A stretch of 64,000 nt of DNA from Streptomyces plumbidurans (GCF_019857225.1 NZ_JAFJSY010000010.1:186001-250000); one strand, 5' to 3'. Counted from the stretch's first letter, positions 18,349 through 27,417 are shown. Numbers and translations: made by a program. Notes: generated by a model from the sequence alone, not told the origin.

Positions 18349-19923
18349 GTGATCGATATCAGCGAGTCCGTGATGCAGTTCCTTCTGGCGTTGATCGTCG
18401 TCGTGCCGCTTCTCGGTGCGCTCGCCGCGCTCCTGCCCGCCCCGCCCGGGCTGAAGGGGAAGTCGCCCGAGCAGGCCGTGCTGCGGCACGGCGTGACCGT
18501 CACCGCAGCGGTCCTCATCGCGGCGATCGTCCTCGCGCTCGGCTTCGACCACGACCACCCGTCGAAGATGCAGGCCACGACCGACATCAGCTGGATCCCC
18601 GCACTCGACGTGCGGGTCCACCTCGGCATCGACGGCATCTCCCTCCCCCTTCTGGTCCTGACCGCGCTGCTGACCTTCCTCTGCGCGCTCTACTCGTACT
18701 TCAAGATGCCCGCGGGCCCGACCCCGAAGGCCTTCGTCGCACTGCTGCTGGTCCTCGAGTCCGGCACGCTCGCGAGCTTCGCCGTCCTCGATCTGCTGCT
18801 GTTCTTCCTCGCGTTCGAGATGGTGCTCATCCCGATGTACTTCCTCATCGCCCTCTGGGGCGGCGAGGGCAGGACCCAGGCCGCCTGGCGGTTCATCCTC
18901 TACACACTGCTCGGTTCGGTCGTCATGCTGCTCGGCCTGCTCCTGATCGGGATCAAGGCCGGCACATTCGACATGGTGGCACTCGCCACTGACAACGGCC
19001 GGTCGCTGACCGCATCTGTGCAGGTCATCGCAGTTCTGGCGATCGGGCTCGGGCTCGCGGTCAAGACGCCGATGTGGCCGCTGCACAGTTGGCTGCCCGA
19101 CGCCCACACCTCCGCGCCGACCGTCGGCTCGGTCCTGCTGGCAGGCGTACTGCTGAAGATGGGTACGTACGGGTTCGTCCGGATCATCCTGCCGATCGCG
19201 CCGCACGGCTTCCACACCTTCGCGCCCTACCTCGCCGCCTTCGCCGTCGTCGGGATCATCTACGGATCCCTCGCCTGCCTGTCCCTCGCCAAACAGGGCG
19301 CGAAGGGCGACCTCAAGCGCCTCATCGCCTACTCGTCCGTCGGCCACATGGGCTTCGTCCTGCTCGGCATCGCGACCATGACGCCGACCGGCGTGAACGG
19401 CGCCCTGTTCGCCAACATCGCCCACGGCCTCATCACCGGACTGCTGTTCTTCCTGGTCGGCGCGCTCAAGGACCGCACCGGCACCACCGACCTCGACAGC
19501 CTCGCCGACAAGACCGGAGCCGCCCTCTACGGCAAGGCGCCACGCCTCGGTGGCCTGCTCGCCTTCGGAGCGGTCGCTTCGCTGGGTCTTCCCGGCCTGG
19601 CCGGCTTCTGGGGCGAGATGCTCGCCCTGTTCGGCGCCTTCAAGCCCGCCGACGACCTCAGCCGTCCCGCCTTCCTCACCTTCATGGCGATCGCGGCCTT
19701 CGGCACCCTCCTGACAGCCGCGTACATGCTCGTCGTGGTCCGCCGCGTCTGCATGGGCGCCGTACCGCAGGAAGCGTCGCAGCTCGCCGACGTCCACACG
19801 TACGAGTTCGCGGCCTGGACCCCGCTCGTCGCCCTTACCGTCGTCGCCGGGCTGTGGCCCAAGGCCCTCCTGGGCCTGACCGATCCGGCCGTCCAGCAGC
19901 TGTTCGCAGGAGGCGCCCGATGA
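18349..19923 (+). CDS. nuoM: NADH-quinone oxidoreductase subunit M-like, antiporter-type
   Basis: This 524-residue proton-pumping subunit has about 14 helices. Markers are LLLFFLAFEMVLIPMYFLIA (conserved Glu), AVKTPMWPLHSWLPDAHTSA with the central Lys, and APTVGSVLLAGVLLKMGTYG. KRLIAYSSVGHMGFVLLGI and NIAHGLITGLLFFLVG complete the set. Start GTG at 18349 lies six bases after the nuoL stop, with only a weak ribosome site, consistent with coupling. The stop overlaps the nuoN ATG by three bases. No unusual insertions are seen. Confidence 0.95.
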   Translation: MIDISESVMQFLLALIVVVPLLGALAALLPAPPGLKGKSPEQAVLRHGVTVTAAVLIAAIVLALGFDHDHPSKMQATTDISWIPALDVRVHLGIDGISLPLLVLTALLTFLCALYSYFKMPAGPTPKAFVALLLVLESGTLASFAVLDLLLFFLAFEMVLIPMYFLIALWGGEGRTQAAWRFILYTLLGSVVMLLGLLLIGIKAGTFDMVALATDNGRSLTASVQVIAVLAIGLGLAVKTPMWPLHSWLPDAHTSAPTVGSVLLAGVLLKMGTYGFVRIILPIAPHGFHTFAPYLAAFAVVGIIYGSLACLSLAKQGAKGDLKRLIAYSSVGHMGFVLLGIATMTPTGVNGALFANIAHGLITGLLFFLVGALKDRTGTTDLDSLADKTGAALYGKAPRLGGLLAFGAVASLGLPGLAGFWGEMLALFGAFKPADDLSRPAFLTFMAIAAFGTLLTAAYMLVVVRRVCMGAVPQEASQLADVHTYEFAAWTPLVALTVVAGLWPKALLGLTDPAVQQLFAGGAR

Positions 19924-21440
19924 GTTCCCTGGCCCAGCCGCTGGCCGCGAACCTCATCCAGTCCGTCGACTGGCTCGCCGTCGCGCCGCCGACCGTCGCC
20001 GCCGTGGTGGCGATCGCGGTGCTCGTCGCCGACCTGTTCGTACCGGAGGCGCGCAAACCCCTCCTCGGCTGGATCTCCGTCGCGGGCCTGGCCGCCGCCG
20101 CACTGATGCTCCTGCCACTGCTCGACGGCGACCGCAGCACCTTCTGCGTGCACGGCACGCACGCGTGCAGCTACACGGCCGACCGCTTCACCCTGGTCGT
20201 CCAGTTCCTCGTACTCGGCGGCGCCCTCCTGTCCGCCCTCCTGTCGGTCACCGCACTGAAGGACGCCGACAAACAACTCCCCGAAGGGGAGTACTGGTTC
20301 CTGCTGCTCTCCTCCGCGGCCGGAGCCGCCCTCCTGCCCGCCTCCCGCGACCTCGCGACCCTCATCGTCGCCCTGGAGGTCGCCTCCCTGCCCGCCTTCG
20401 CGCTCGTCGGCCTGCGGCACGGCGACAAGAAGTCCTCCGAAGCCGCCCTGAAATTCTTCCTGTCGTCGGTCACCGCGACCGCCGTCAGCCTCATGGGCAT
20501 CAGCTTCGTGTACGCCTCCACGGGCACCCTGTACCTCACGCAGGTCGCCGACCGCATCCAGCACGTCGACAGCCAACTGCACACCCTCGCGCAGACCGGG
20601 GTGGCCCTCACCCTCGTCGGCTTCGCCTTCAAGACGGCCGCCGTGCCCTTCCACTTCTGGGTCCCGGACACCTACGTGGGCGCCCCCCTGCCGATCGCCG
20701 CCTACCTCTCGGTCGTCGGCAAGGCGGTCGGCTTCACCGGCCTGATCCTCGTCACCGTCATCGCCTTCCCGTCGTACGCCGACGTCTGGGGCCCGGCGCT
20801 CGCGGCCCTGGCCGCGCTCACCATGACGGTCGGCAACGTCGGCGCTCTGCGCCAGCAGGCCACGCGCGCGTACAGCGCGGTACGCCTGCTCGCCTGGTCG
20901 TCGGTGGGCCAGGCCGGCTACCTCCTCGTACCGATCGCCGCTGCCGCCTACTCCGACGACGCCGAGCACTCCATCGGATCCACGCTCGCCTACGCCCTGA
21001 TGTACGCGGCCGTGAACCTCGGTGCCTTCGCGGTGGTCGCCCTGGTGGGCCGCACCAGGCGCGCGAACCGCATCACGGACTACCGGGGCCTGTACGCGAA
21101 GAACCCGCTCGCCGCCCTCGTGATGGCCTTCTTCCTGCTCTGCCTGGCCGGACTTCCCCCAGGTATCATCGGCCTGTTCGCCAAGGTCACGGTGTTCTCG
21201 GCGGCGGTCGACGCCGGACTCGGCTGGCTGGCCGTGATCATGGCCGCCAACGTCGTCATCGCGCTGTTCTACTACCTCCAATGGACGGCCCTGCTGTTCC
21301 GCGCCCCCGAGGGCGAGCCCGTCCAGCACCGCCTCCCGGCGCCGCTCACCGCGGCCATCACCCTCACCGGCGTCCTCGGCGTCGCCCTGTCCGGAGCACC
21401 ACAGCTGATCCTGCGCTTCGCCGACACAACCCTCTTCTGA
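19920..21440 (+). CDS. nuoN: NADH-quinone oxidoreductase subunit N-like, antiporter-type
   Basis: This 506-residue third antiporter-like subunit ends the operon. Landmarks are TLIVALEVASLPAFALVGLR with its Glu, then FAFKTAAVPFHFWVPDTYVG (central Lys, His-Phe-Trp) and GAPLPIAAYLSVVGKAVGF. VRLLAWSSVGQAGYLLVPIA and GLPPGIIGLFAKVTVFSAAV follow. ATGA overlap with nuoM. After it comes a 229-bp gap without genes before htpX. The three pumps NuoL, M and N are all complete. This membrane arm therefore looks functional, while the NADH-oxidising arm is missing from the locus. Confidence 0.95.
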   Translation: MSSLAQPLAANLIQSVDWLAVAPPTVAAVVAIAVLVADLFVPEARKPLLGWISVAGLAAAALMLLPLLDGDRSTFCVHGTHACSYTADRFTLVVQFLVLGGALLSALLSVTALKDADKQLPEGEYWFLLLSSAAGAALLPASRDLATLIVALEVASLPAFALVGLRHGDKKSSEAALKFFLSSVTATAVSLMGISFVYASTGTLYLTQVADRIQHVDSQLHTLAQTGVALTLVGFAFKTAAVPFHFWVPDTYVGAPLPIAAYLSVVGKAVGFTGLILVTVIAFPSYADVWGPALAALAALTMTVGNVGALRQQATRAYSAVRLLAWSSVGQAGYLLVPIAAAAYSDDAEHSIGSTLAYALMYAAVNLGAFAVVALVGRTRRANRITDYRGLYAKNPLAALVMAFFLLCLAGLPPGIIGLFAKVTVFSAAVDAGLGWLAVIMAANVVIALFYYLQWTALLFRAPEGEPVQHRLPAPLTAAITLTGVLGVALSGAPQLILRFADTTLF

Positions 21441-21669
21441 GCCGACAACGGGCTTGTCCCGGGCCGCCGCGCCGACTGCTCGGCGCCGCCGTCACCCGGT
21501 CGGCCCACCGACGGCACGGTACGCACAAGGGAACTAGTGGCTCTCGCCTGGCGTTGACCAGTACGGGAGGGTCCACTGGACGTGTCGCCACGGCACCGGT
21601 GGCACCCGAGACAGCGAGCAAGATCTGCAAGCAAAGGGTTCCCCTGCTGCACCATTTGGAGGGCGTACC

Positions 21670-22533
21670 GTGCACCGCCGGCACAACGGGCTAAGGACCG
21701 CAGTACTCCTCGGGGGACTGTCCGCCCTCATCATCGTCATCGGCAGTTTCTTCGGCCGTACGGGGCTCGTCGTCGCGGTTGTGATCGCTCTGGGCACGAA
21801 CGCGTACGCGTACTGGAACAGCGACAAACTGGCACTGCGCGCGATGCGGGCCCGCCCGGTCAGTGAATTCGAGGCACCTGCCCTCTACCGCATGGTCCGC
21901 GACCTCTCCACCCAGGCCCGCCAGCCCATGCCGCGCCTGTACATCTCCCCGACAGAGGCACCGAACGCCTTCGCGACAGGCCGCAATCCGCGCAATGCCG
22001 CCGTGTGCTGCACGGAAGGCATCCTGCGCATCCTGGACGAGCGCGAACTGCGCGGCGTCATCGGCCACGAGCTCAGCCATGTCTACAACCGCGACATCCT
22101 TATCTCGTCGGTCGCGGGCGCCCTCGCCTCCGTGATCATGTTCCTGGTCAACTTCGCATGGCTGATCCCCGTCGGCCGCTCGGACGACGACGACGGTCCC
22201 GGCATCCTCGGCATGTTGTTGATCATGATCCTCGGCCCGCTCGCGGCCACCCTCATCCAACTGGCCATCAGCCGTTCCAGAGAGTACGAGGCCGACGCGT
22301 CCGGCGCGCAGCTGACCGGCGACCCCCTCGCGCTCGCCAGTGCGCTGCGCAAGCTCGAAGCAGGCACCAAGCAACTGCCGTTGCCGCCCGAGCCGCGCAT
22401 CGAGTCCGCCAGCCATATGATGATCGCGAACCCCTTCCGGCCGGGCCAGGGGCTCTCCAAGATGTTCTCGACACACCCGCCGATGGCGGAGCGCATCTCC
22501 CGGCTCGAGAAGATGGCAGGTCGACCCCGGTGA
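21670..22533 (+). CDS. htpX: HtpX-family membrane zinc metalloprotease
   Basis: This 287-residue M48 peptidase degrades misfolded membrane proteins from the cytoplasmic side. Two N-terminal helices ([19 protein letters not shown] and [17 protein letters not shown]) precede the zinc motif [14 protein letters not shown], with the third ligand Glu in [12 protein letters not shown]. Two further helices lie between. [20 protein letters not shown] and ERISRLEKM are the usual M48B ending. The GTG start at 21670 has a TTTGGAGGG site. Its last bases overlap the yccF-like gene (GTGA), so both are probably expressed together as an envelope-stress pair. Confidence 0.92.
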   Translation: MHRRHNGLRTAVLLGGLSALIIVIGSFFGRTGLVVAVVIALGTNAYAYWNSDKLALRAMRARPVSEFEAPALYRMVRDLSTQARQPMPRLYISPTEAPNAFATGRNPRNAAVCCTEGILRILDERELRGVIGHELSHVYNRDILISSVAGALASVIMFLVNFAWLIPVGRSDDDDGPGILGMLLIMILGPLAATLIQLAISRSREYEADASGAQLTGDPLALASALRKLEAGTKQLPLPPEPRIESASHMMIANPFRPGQGLSKMFSTHPPMAERISRLEKMAGRPR

Positions 22534-22922
22534 AAACCATCCTGAACGTCATTTGGCTCGTCCTGAGCGGCTTCTGGCTCTTCCTCGGATACATGGCCGC
22601 GGGCCTGCTGCTCTGCATCACGATCATCGGCATCCCGTTCGGCATCGCTGCCTTCCGTATCGGGGTCTACGCCCTGTGGCCCTTCGGGTACACGACGGTC
22701 GAGCGCCGCGACGCCGGTGCGCCCTCGTGCATCGGCAACGTGCTGTGGCTGATCCTCGCGGGCTGGTGGCTGGCGATCGCGCACATCGTCACGGGCATCG
22801 CCCTGTGCATCACGATCATCGGCATCCCGTTCGGCATCGCCAACTTCAAGCTCATCCCAGTTTCCCTGCTGCCGCTCGGCCGCGAAATCGTGCGGACCGA
22901 CGAGCCGTTCGCGACTCGCTGA
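22530..22922 (+). CDS. YccF-domain membrane protein
   Basis: This 130-residue protein is made of two copies of the YccF module. Each has a hydrophobic helix pair ending in [14 protein letters not shown] (near residues 28-42 and 90-104), joined by a loop containing [12 protein letters not shown]. The function of YccF proteins is unknown; they sit in the cytoplasmic membrane. The GTG start overlaps the htpX stop by three bases, so it is co-translated with the protease. The internal duplication is clear at the protein level. Confidence 0.85.
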   Translation: MKTILNVIWLVLSGFWLFLGYMAAGLLLCITIIGIPFGIAAFRIGVYALWPFGYTTVERRDAGAPSCIGNVLWLILAGWWLAIAHIVTGIALCITIIGIPFGIANFKLIPVSLLPLGREIVRTDEPFATR

Positions 22923-23033
22923 CCAGCCCGGCGAAGGCGCAACCCGGACCCTCATCCAACTCCCGGTTTCCCACAGCCCGGTAGTTGTCCACAGGCCGGC
23001 CCGACTGTCAGTGCGGCCTTGCATCATGAACCC

Positions 23034-23354
23034 ATGAGCGAGAACGAGCAGTTGCCGGCACGGGTCGTGGCCAAGGCCCACAACACCCGTGCATGGGGCC
23101 GGCCTTCACTTACGGCGCGGGCCGACGCGCCCACCCTGGCCCGCGCCGAGGCCACCCTGGGCTTCACCCTGCCTCCCCTGCTCGCCGACCTCTGTCTGAG
23201 CATGGGCGACGGCGGATTCGGCACGGACTGCGGCCTGTTGCCCCTGCCGATATGCCGAGCCGAACGAGGAGGTGGAGACGGCCCGTTGGCCCGACTTCCG
23301 CATACGTACTTCGGGCGCAGCGCGAGCGTCCTGACGGCCGCGAGACGGCCGTAA
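23034..23354 (+). pseudogene. SMI1/KNR4 (SUKH)-like N-terminal remnant
   Basis: The first ~65 codons read like the start of a streptomycete SMI1/KNR4 protein. They include RAEATLGFTLPPLLADLCLS, then MGDGGFGTDCGLLPLP, equivalent to the GDGGFGPGYGLLPL block. The typical remainder of the domain is missing. After LLPLP the reading becomes Arg/Gly-rich and stops at 106 residues. This looks like a gene broken by frameshift or deletion, although a short genuine protein cannot be excluded. SUKH proteins often act as immunity factors to contact-dependent toxins; no toxin gene is nearby. Confidence 0.45.
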
Positions 23355-23510
23355 CGGCCGCGAGATGGGCCGTACGTCGTCGCAGCAACTGCCTGCCTTG
23401 AGCCGCGGCTCACCCGCTGCCGCCGTTCACCCGCCCCGGCAGTCTGCCCGCCCCAGCCATTCACCCGCTCCAGCCAAGAACCCGCTGCGGCCGTTCGCCC
23501 GTCCGATCCG
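23355..23510. other. Non-coding stretch with degenerate CACCCGC repeats
   Basis: No credible gene is present. Loosely repeated motifs (TTCACCCGC followed by CCGGC or CCAGC) recur four or five times at irregular 15-30 bp spacing. This resembles a decayed version of the tandem arrays seen elsewhere in the window. Confidence 0.4.
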
Positions 23511-24761
23511 CTACCGCGCGGCAACCCATCGGCGTACGCCATAGGCGATCACGCCCACCGCCAGTACACCCGCGCCTACCACCACCGACAGCACCGGCAG
23601 CGAGAACGCCAGCACCACGCACCCGAGGAGTCCCAGGGCCGGCAGCACCCGAGTTGTCGGTGCCGGGTTCAGCGTCCAGGCCGAGGCGTTGGCCACGGCG
23701 TAGTAGGCCAGCACACCGAAGGAGGAGAACCCGATCGCGCCTCGCACGTCCACCGTGGCGGCCAGGACCGCAACCACCACGCCCACAACCAGTTCGGCCC
23801 GGTGCGGCACCTGGAAACGCGGATGCACGGCCGACAGCACACCGGGCAGATGCCGGTCGCGGGCCATGGCGAGCGTCGTGCGCGAGACGCCCAGGAGCAG
23901 AGCGAGCAACGAACCAAGCGCGGCCACGGCGGCGCCGACCCGTACCACCGGTACCAGCCCCGGCACCCCGGCGGCGCGCACGGCGTCGGCCAGCGGAGCG
24001 TCGGCGTGCCCGAGACCGCCGGCCCCCAGCACAGAAAGGACAGCCACCGCCACACACGCGTACACCGCCAGCGCGATGCCCAGAGCCAGGGGGATCGCAC
24101 GAGGGATGGTGCGCGCCGGATCCCGTACCTCCTCACCGAGCGTCGCGATCCGCGCGTACCCGGCGAACGCGAAGAAGAGCAGCCCGGCCGCCTGCAGCAC
24201 TCCGCCCGCACCACCCGAGGCCCCGGCGTCCAGGCGCCCGACGTCGGACGCCCCGGATCCCAGACAGACGACCACGACGAAAGCGAGGACGGCGAGGACC
24301 ACTGCCACGATCACCCGCGTGACCCAGGCGGACTTCTGGACACCGCCGTAGTTCACCGTGGTCAGCACCACCACGGCCGCGACCGCCACAGCGTGCGCCT
24401 GCCCGGGCCAGACGTAAGCCCCCACGGTGAGCGCCATCGCCGCGCAGGAGGCGGACTTTCCGACGACGAACGACCAGCCGGCGAGGTAGCCCCAGAACGG
24501 GCCGAGCCGCTCGCGCCCGTACACATAGGTACCGCCCGAGGCCGGGTACAGGGCGGCCAGGCGGGCCGACGCGATGGCGTTGCAGTAGGCGACGACCGCG
24601 GCGACGGCGAGGCCGAGCAGCAGGCCGGACCCGGCCGCGCGAGCCGCGGGCCCCGGAGCGGCGAAGATGCCGGCTCCGATCATCGAGCCGAGCCCAATGA
24701 CGACTGCATCGCCGACGCCCAGCGTGCGCCGCAGCGCGGAGGCAGAACCGGTGGGTGCCAT
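23511..24761 (-). CDS. APC-superfamily amino acid/polyamine permease
   Basis: This 416-residue permease has about 12 helices. The N-terminal APC signature is GVGDAVVIGLGSMIGAGIF, followed by APGPAARAAGSGLLLGLAVA. Further family blocks are YPASGGTYVYGRERLGPFWG with YLAGWSFVVGKSASCAA, and FFAFAGYARIATLGEEVRDP with RTIPRAIPLALG. It should take up or exchange amino acids or related amines; the exact substrate cannot be read. The ATG at 24761 has no clear ribosome site, and a GTG three codons upstream is an equally likely start. It stands alone on the minus strand, with GC content like its neighbours. Confidence 0.85.
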   Translation of the reverse strand: MAPTGSASALRRTLGVGDAVVIGLGSMIGAGIFAAPGPAARAAGSGLLLGLAVAAVVAYCNAIASARLAALYPASGGTYVYGRERLGPFWGYLAGWSFVVGKSASCAAMALTVGAYVWPGQAHAVAVAAVVVLTTVNYGGVQKSAWVTRVIVAVVLAVLAFVVVVCLGSGASDVGRLDAGASGGAGGVLQAAGLLFFAFAGYARIATLGEEVRDPARTIPRAIPLALGIALAVYACVAVAVLSVLGAGGLGHADAPLADAVRAAGVPGLVPVVRVGAAVAALGSLLALLLGVSRTTLAMARDRHLPGVLSAVHPRFQVPHRAELVVGVVVAVLAATVDVRGAIGFSSFGVLAYYAVANASAWTLNPAPTTRVLPALGLLGCVVLAFSLPVLSVVVGAGVLAVGVIAYGVRRWVAAR

Positions 24762-24960
24762 GGCCCGCACGTTACTGATCACTGCAACCGAAAAGTGCCG
24801 TCGTGACGTCCTGTTCACCGACAGGGCAGGGACAGGGCCGGGGTAAGGCAGGTACCAGACAGGTACCAGGCAGGAACAAGCGCGCGGCACACAGCGGATC
24901 TTGACCGAATGCTCACTGTCCGGAAAGTGCAGGCACAGCGCGGAGGGGCAGGTTGACGGC

Positions 24961-25227
24961 ATGACCATCATCAGCTGGATCGTTCTGGGGCTGTTGGCCG
25001 GAGCCATCGCCAAGTTCCTGCTGCCCGGCCGTGACCCGGGCGGCCTCATCGGCACGACCCTCATAGGCATCGCCGGCGCGTTCATCGGCGGCTGGATCTC
25101 GGCCCGCTGGCTTGACCACCCGATCGCCAAGAGCTTCCACGACGGCGCGACGTGGGCCGCGGCGATCGGAGGCTCGTTCGTCCTCCTGGTCGCCTACCGC
25201 CTCCTGTTCGGCAACTCGCGCCACTGA
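24961..25227 (+). CDS. GlsB/YeaQ/YmgE-family stress-response membrane protein
   Basis: This 88-residue protein is almost entirely hydrophobic, with three transmembrane helices: ISWIVLGLLAGAIAKFLLPG, then LIGTTLIGIAGAFIGGWISA, then AAAIGGSFVLLVAYRLLFG. The Gly-rich pattern and the GRDPGG loop are the hallmarks of the transglycosylase-associated/GlsB family, linked to general stress but of unknown mechanism. An ATG at 24961 with a GGAGGGG ribosome site about a dozen bases upstream fixes the start. It is convergent with yajQ and shares a bidirectional terminator with it. Confidence 0.88.
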   Translation: MTIISWIVLGLLAGAIAKFLLPGRDPGGLIGTTLIGIAGAFIGGWISARWLDHPIAKSFHDGATWAAAIGGSFVLLVAYRLLFGNSRH

Positions 25228-25270
25228 GCACGATCGAGCACGCCCCCGGACCGCAGCCAGCAGGCGAGAA

Positions 25271-25297
25271 GGGTGGGCACCCACCAGGTGCCCACCC
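25271..25297. terminator. Bidirectional terminator between glsB-like gene and yajQ
   Basis: A perfect 11-bp stem (GGGTGGGCACC with GGTGCCCACCC) encloses a five-base loop between two convergent genes. Short T-rich sequence follows on the plus strand. Confidence 0.8.
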
Positions 25298-25349
25298 TTC
25301 CTCGTGACCGTTCGATCGGCGACGGCGGCCGTCGCCATGAATCAATGGC

Positions 25350-25838
25350 TCACCGGTAGTTCACGAACTGCAGCGCAAAATCGAAGTCCTTGCCCTTCAG
25401 GAGGGCGATCACGGTCTGCAGGTCGTCGCGGCTCTTGGAGCTGACCCGCAGTTCGTCACCCTGCACCTGGGCCTTGACGCCCTTGGGGCCCTCGTCGCGG
25501 ATGATCTTCGCCACCTTCTTCGCGTTGTCCTGGGAGATACCCTCCTCGATCGACGCGAAGATCTTGTACTCCTTGCCCGAGAGCTGCGGCTCGCCCGCGT
25601 CCAGGGCCTTCAGCGAGATCCCGCGCTTGATCAGCTTGGACTGGAAGACGTCGAGAACGGCCTTGACCCGGTCCTCGGAGTTCGCCTCCATCAGGATCTT
25701 GTCGCCGGACCACGAGATCGAGGCACCCACGCCCTTGAAGTCGTAGCGCTGCGAGATCTCCTTGGCGGTCTGGTTGAGGGCGTTGTCGACCTCCTGCCGC
25801 TCGACCTTCGAGACGATGTCGAAACTGGAGTCGGCCAT
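25350..25838 (-). CDS. yajQ: YajQ-family nucleotide-binding protein
   Basis: This 162-residue protein of the UPF0234/YajQ family has two ferredoxin-like folds. It shows the signatures [20 protein letters not shown] and [14 protein letters not shown] at the N-terminus, and [20 protein letters not shown] followed by [20 protein letters not shown] in the middle. It ends in [15 protein letters not shown]. Some YajQ proteins bind cyclic di-GMP or act as chaperone-like RNA/nucleotide binders, but the role in Streptomyces is not established. The ATG at 25838 is chosen because the family begins MADSSFD; an in-frame extension upstream has no similarity. Confidence 0.93.
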   Translation of the reverse strand: MADSSFDIVSKVERQEVDNALNQTAKEISQRYDFKGVGASISWSGDKILMEANSEDRVKAVLDVFQSKLIKRGISLKALDAGEPQLSGKEYKIFASIEEGISQDNAKKVAKIIRDEGPKGVKAQVQGDELRVSSKSRDDLQTVIALLKGKDFDFALQFVNYR

Positions 25839-26082
25839 GTCCTGTGGCTCCTTGTATCGGTTTGTATTGGTGCGTAAACGGAGTGCGTACGGATGCGTAT
25901 CGGCGTACGTGGGGGCGGGCGCCGCGCCCGGCGTGATCCCGGGCCGCATCCGCACAAGCCTAGCCACCCGTCGTCCCTGGAGCGCAGATCAATCGGGTGG
26001 CGAAGCACCCCTCGGCATCGGGTATTGTTTACGTCGTTGCCAGGGAGCACCGCCAAAAAGCGGTACGACCGGCAGCAACCCC

Positions 26083-26164
26083 GGCGGTGTGCCCGAGCGG
26101 CCAAAGGGAGCAGACTGTAAATCTGCCGGCTCAGCCTTCCCAGGTTCGAATCCTGGCGCCGCCA
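26083..26164 (+). tRNA. tRNA-Tyr (GTA)
   Basis: The 82-nt cloverleaf starts GGCGGTG and closes with CGCCGCC plus discriminator A. It contains the anticodon stem-loop CAGACTGTAAATCTG with anticodon GTA, a long class II variable arm, and the TTCGAAT T-loop. The 3' CCA is not encoded. tRNA-Tyr 3' ends are known attachment sites for actinomycete elements such as SLP1, and an integrase remnant lies 164 bp downstream. Confidence 0.96.
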
Positions 26165-26169
26165 CACGA

Positions 26170-26217
26170 TCAAAATGGTCTGTGACCAGCAGCGATGCTG
26201 GCCGCAGGCCATTTTGA
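26170..26217 (+). terminator. Long hairpin terminator after tRNA-Tyr
   Basis: TCAAAATGG at the start pairs with CCATTTTGA at the end. The stem continues inward through CTG/CAG and CCAGCA/TGCTGG to a GCGA loop, giving over 20 pairs with a few G-T or mismatched positions. It begins six bases after the tRNA. Confidence 0.75.
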
Positions 26218-26327
26218 CGTACTGGGGGACAGGCGCTTCGATTTGACCGCCTTGTCTCACTGTGTCTCACCCTGAATCGCGTGCTGACCAGTCAGTGTGG
26301 GGCAGGCGTGGGGCAACTTTCCGGCTT

Positions 26328-26600
26328 CTACCTGCCGTCTCTCAGTGCCGCTTCGATCCGAGCGTTCGCCGTGGCGGCGGCGCCGTCGAGGCACTTGGCA
26401 TAGACCCGGAAGAGAACGGCCACGCTGTGGCCGGCGCGTGCGGCGACCACCTGTGGTTCAACGCCAGAACTGAGCCATGTGGAGACCGCGGCATGGCGAA
26501 GGTCATAGGGTCGCTTGGCCAGTTGTGACGCGCACTGAGCAGGCGTGAGAGCTCCTCCAGCACGCGAAAGAAGTCCTTCGCGAATGGGCTCACTCGGTGC
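26328..26600 (-). pseudogene. C-terminal remnant of a tyrosine recombinase (integrase)
   Basis: Reading leftward from about 26600 to a TAG at 26328 gives about 90 codons with the integrase C-terminal signature. It contains LTPAQ, then KRPYDLRHAAVSTWLSSGV, then VVAARAGHSVAVLFRVYAKC. The Arg-x-x-His, His and nucleophilic Tyr of the catalytic set are all present. The N-terminal ~300 residues are gone and there is no start codon in frame. The remnant runs into the 3' end of the methyltransferase gene. Its position beside tRNA-Tyr and the similarity to pSAM2/SLP1-type integrases mark it as the scar of an integrated element. Confidence 0.85.
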
Positions 26601-27417
26601 GCTGTCCGACGCGGAGGACGCTCAGATAGCGGCGTGATACGCGGTCGCCCATCCGCGTGCGGATGCGCTCGGCCACGGCGTCGAGCAGGGGCTCACGGAC
26701 GTCGCGATCGAGCTTGCGGTACAGCGACAACGAGCGAAGGTGATCGGCGAAGCCTTCTCCGTCGAACCACTGGACGGTCGGATACCAGCGCACGATCGTC
26801 GGGCCGAACAGTCCGCCGGGATCGTCGACCAGGCCCCAACCCTCATCCGTGGAGCGCACCTCGTCCTCCAGGGGAGGATGACCCCAGTCGGGGTTCCCGG
26901 GGCAGAACTGCTCATGGAGATCGGCGGTCTCGGCGTACACCTCCGGCTCTCCCGGCCGGCGGACGACGACGTGGCCGATCAGTGCCATCCAGCCCCTGGG
27001 GCGGAGCACGTCGTGCGCCCGCTGCCAGCCGATCGACGGGTCGACCCAGTGCCACGACGACGCAGCCACGAGAGCATCGAAGCGTCGACCGCGGTCGTCC
27101 CACTCCTCGAATGTCGACGTCTCGATGGTGACGTCAGGGAAGGAGGCGATCCGTTGGCGAGCGAGTGCGGCCATGTCTGCGCCCGGCTCGACGGCGGTCA
27201 CCGAGCATCCGAGTGCTGCCAGCGAGCGCGTCGCCTGACCGGTACCGCAGCCCACCTCCAGTACCGACGAGCTTTCGGCCACGCCGGTAATGGCGACAAG
27301 GTCCGCGAACAGTTCGTCGGGGTATCCCGGCCGAACCCGGTCGTAGAGCTCCGGCACCTCGTTGAAGACCCGTCCGAGGTCGGGTGGATTCGGGCGCATC
27401 TTCGGAGCGTCAGTCAC
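26590..27417 (-). CDS. Class I SAM-dependent methyltransferase
   Basis: This 275-residue methyltransferase has the SAM-binding Rossmann motif I as SSVLEVGCGTGQATRSLAAL. Motif post-I is VTAVEPGADMAALAR, and motif IV lies around DALVAASSWHWVDP, the usual set in small-molecule methyltransferases. FNEVPELYDRVRPGYPDELF precedes it. The substrate is unknown. The start is uncertain: GTG at 27417, ATG at 27399 and ATG at 27441 are all in frame. GTG 27417 is preferred because homologues tend to begin with a short MTDAP-like leader. Its 3' end overlaps the integrase remnant, so it may be cargo of the lost element or the flank joined to it after deletion. Confidence 0.8.
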   Translation of the reverse strand: MTDAPKMRPNPPDLGRVFNEVPELYDRVRPGYPDELFADLVAITGVAESSSVLEVGCGTGQATRSLAALGCSVTAVEPGADMAALARQRIASFPDVTIETSTFEEWDDRGRRFDALVAASSWHWVDPSIGWQRAHDVLRPRGWMALIGHVVVRRPGEPEVYAETADLHEQFCPGNPDWGHPPLEDEVRSTDEGWGLVDDPGGLFGPTIVRWYPTVQWFDGEGFADHLRSLSLYRKLDRDVREPLLDAVAERIRTRMGDRVSRRYLSVLRVGQRTE

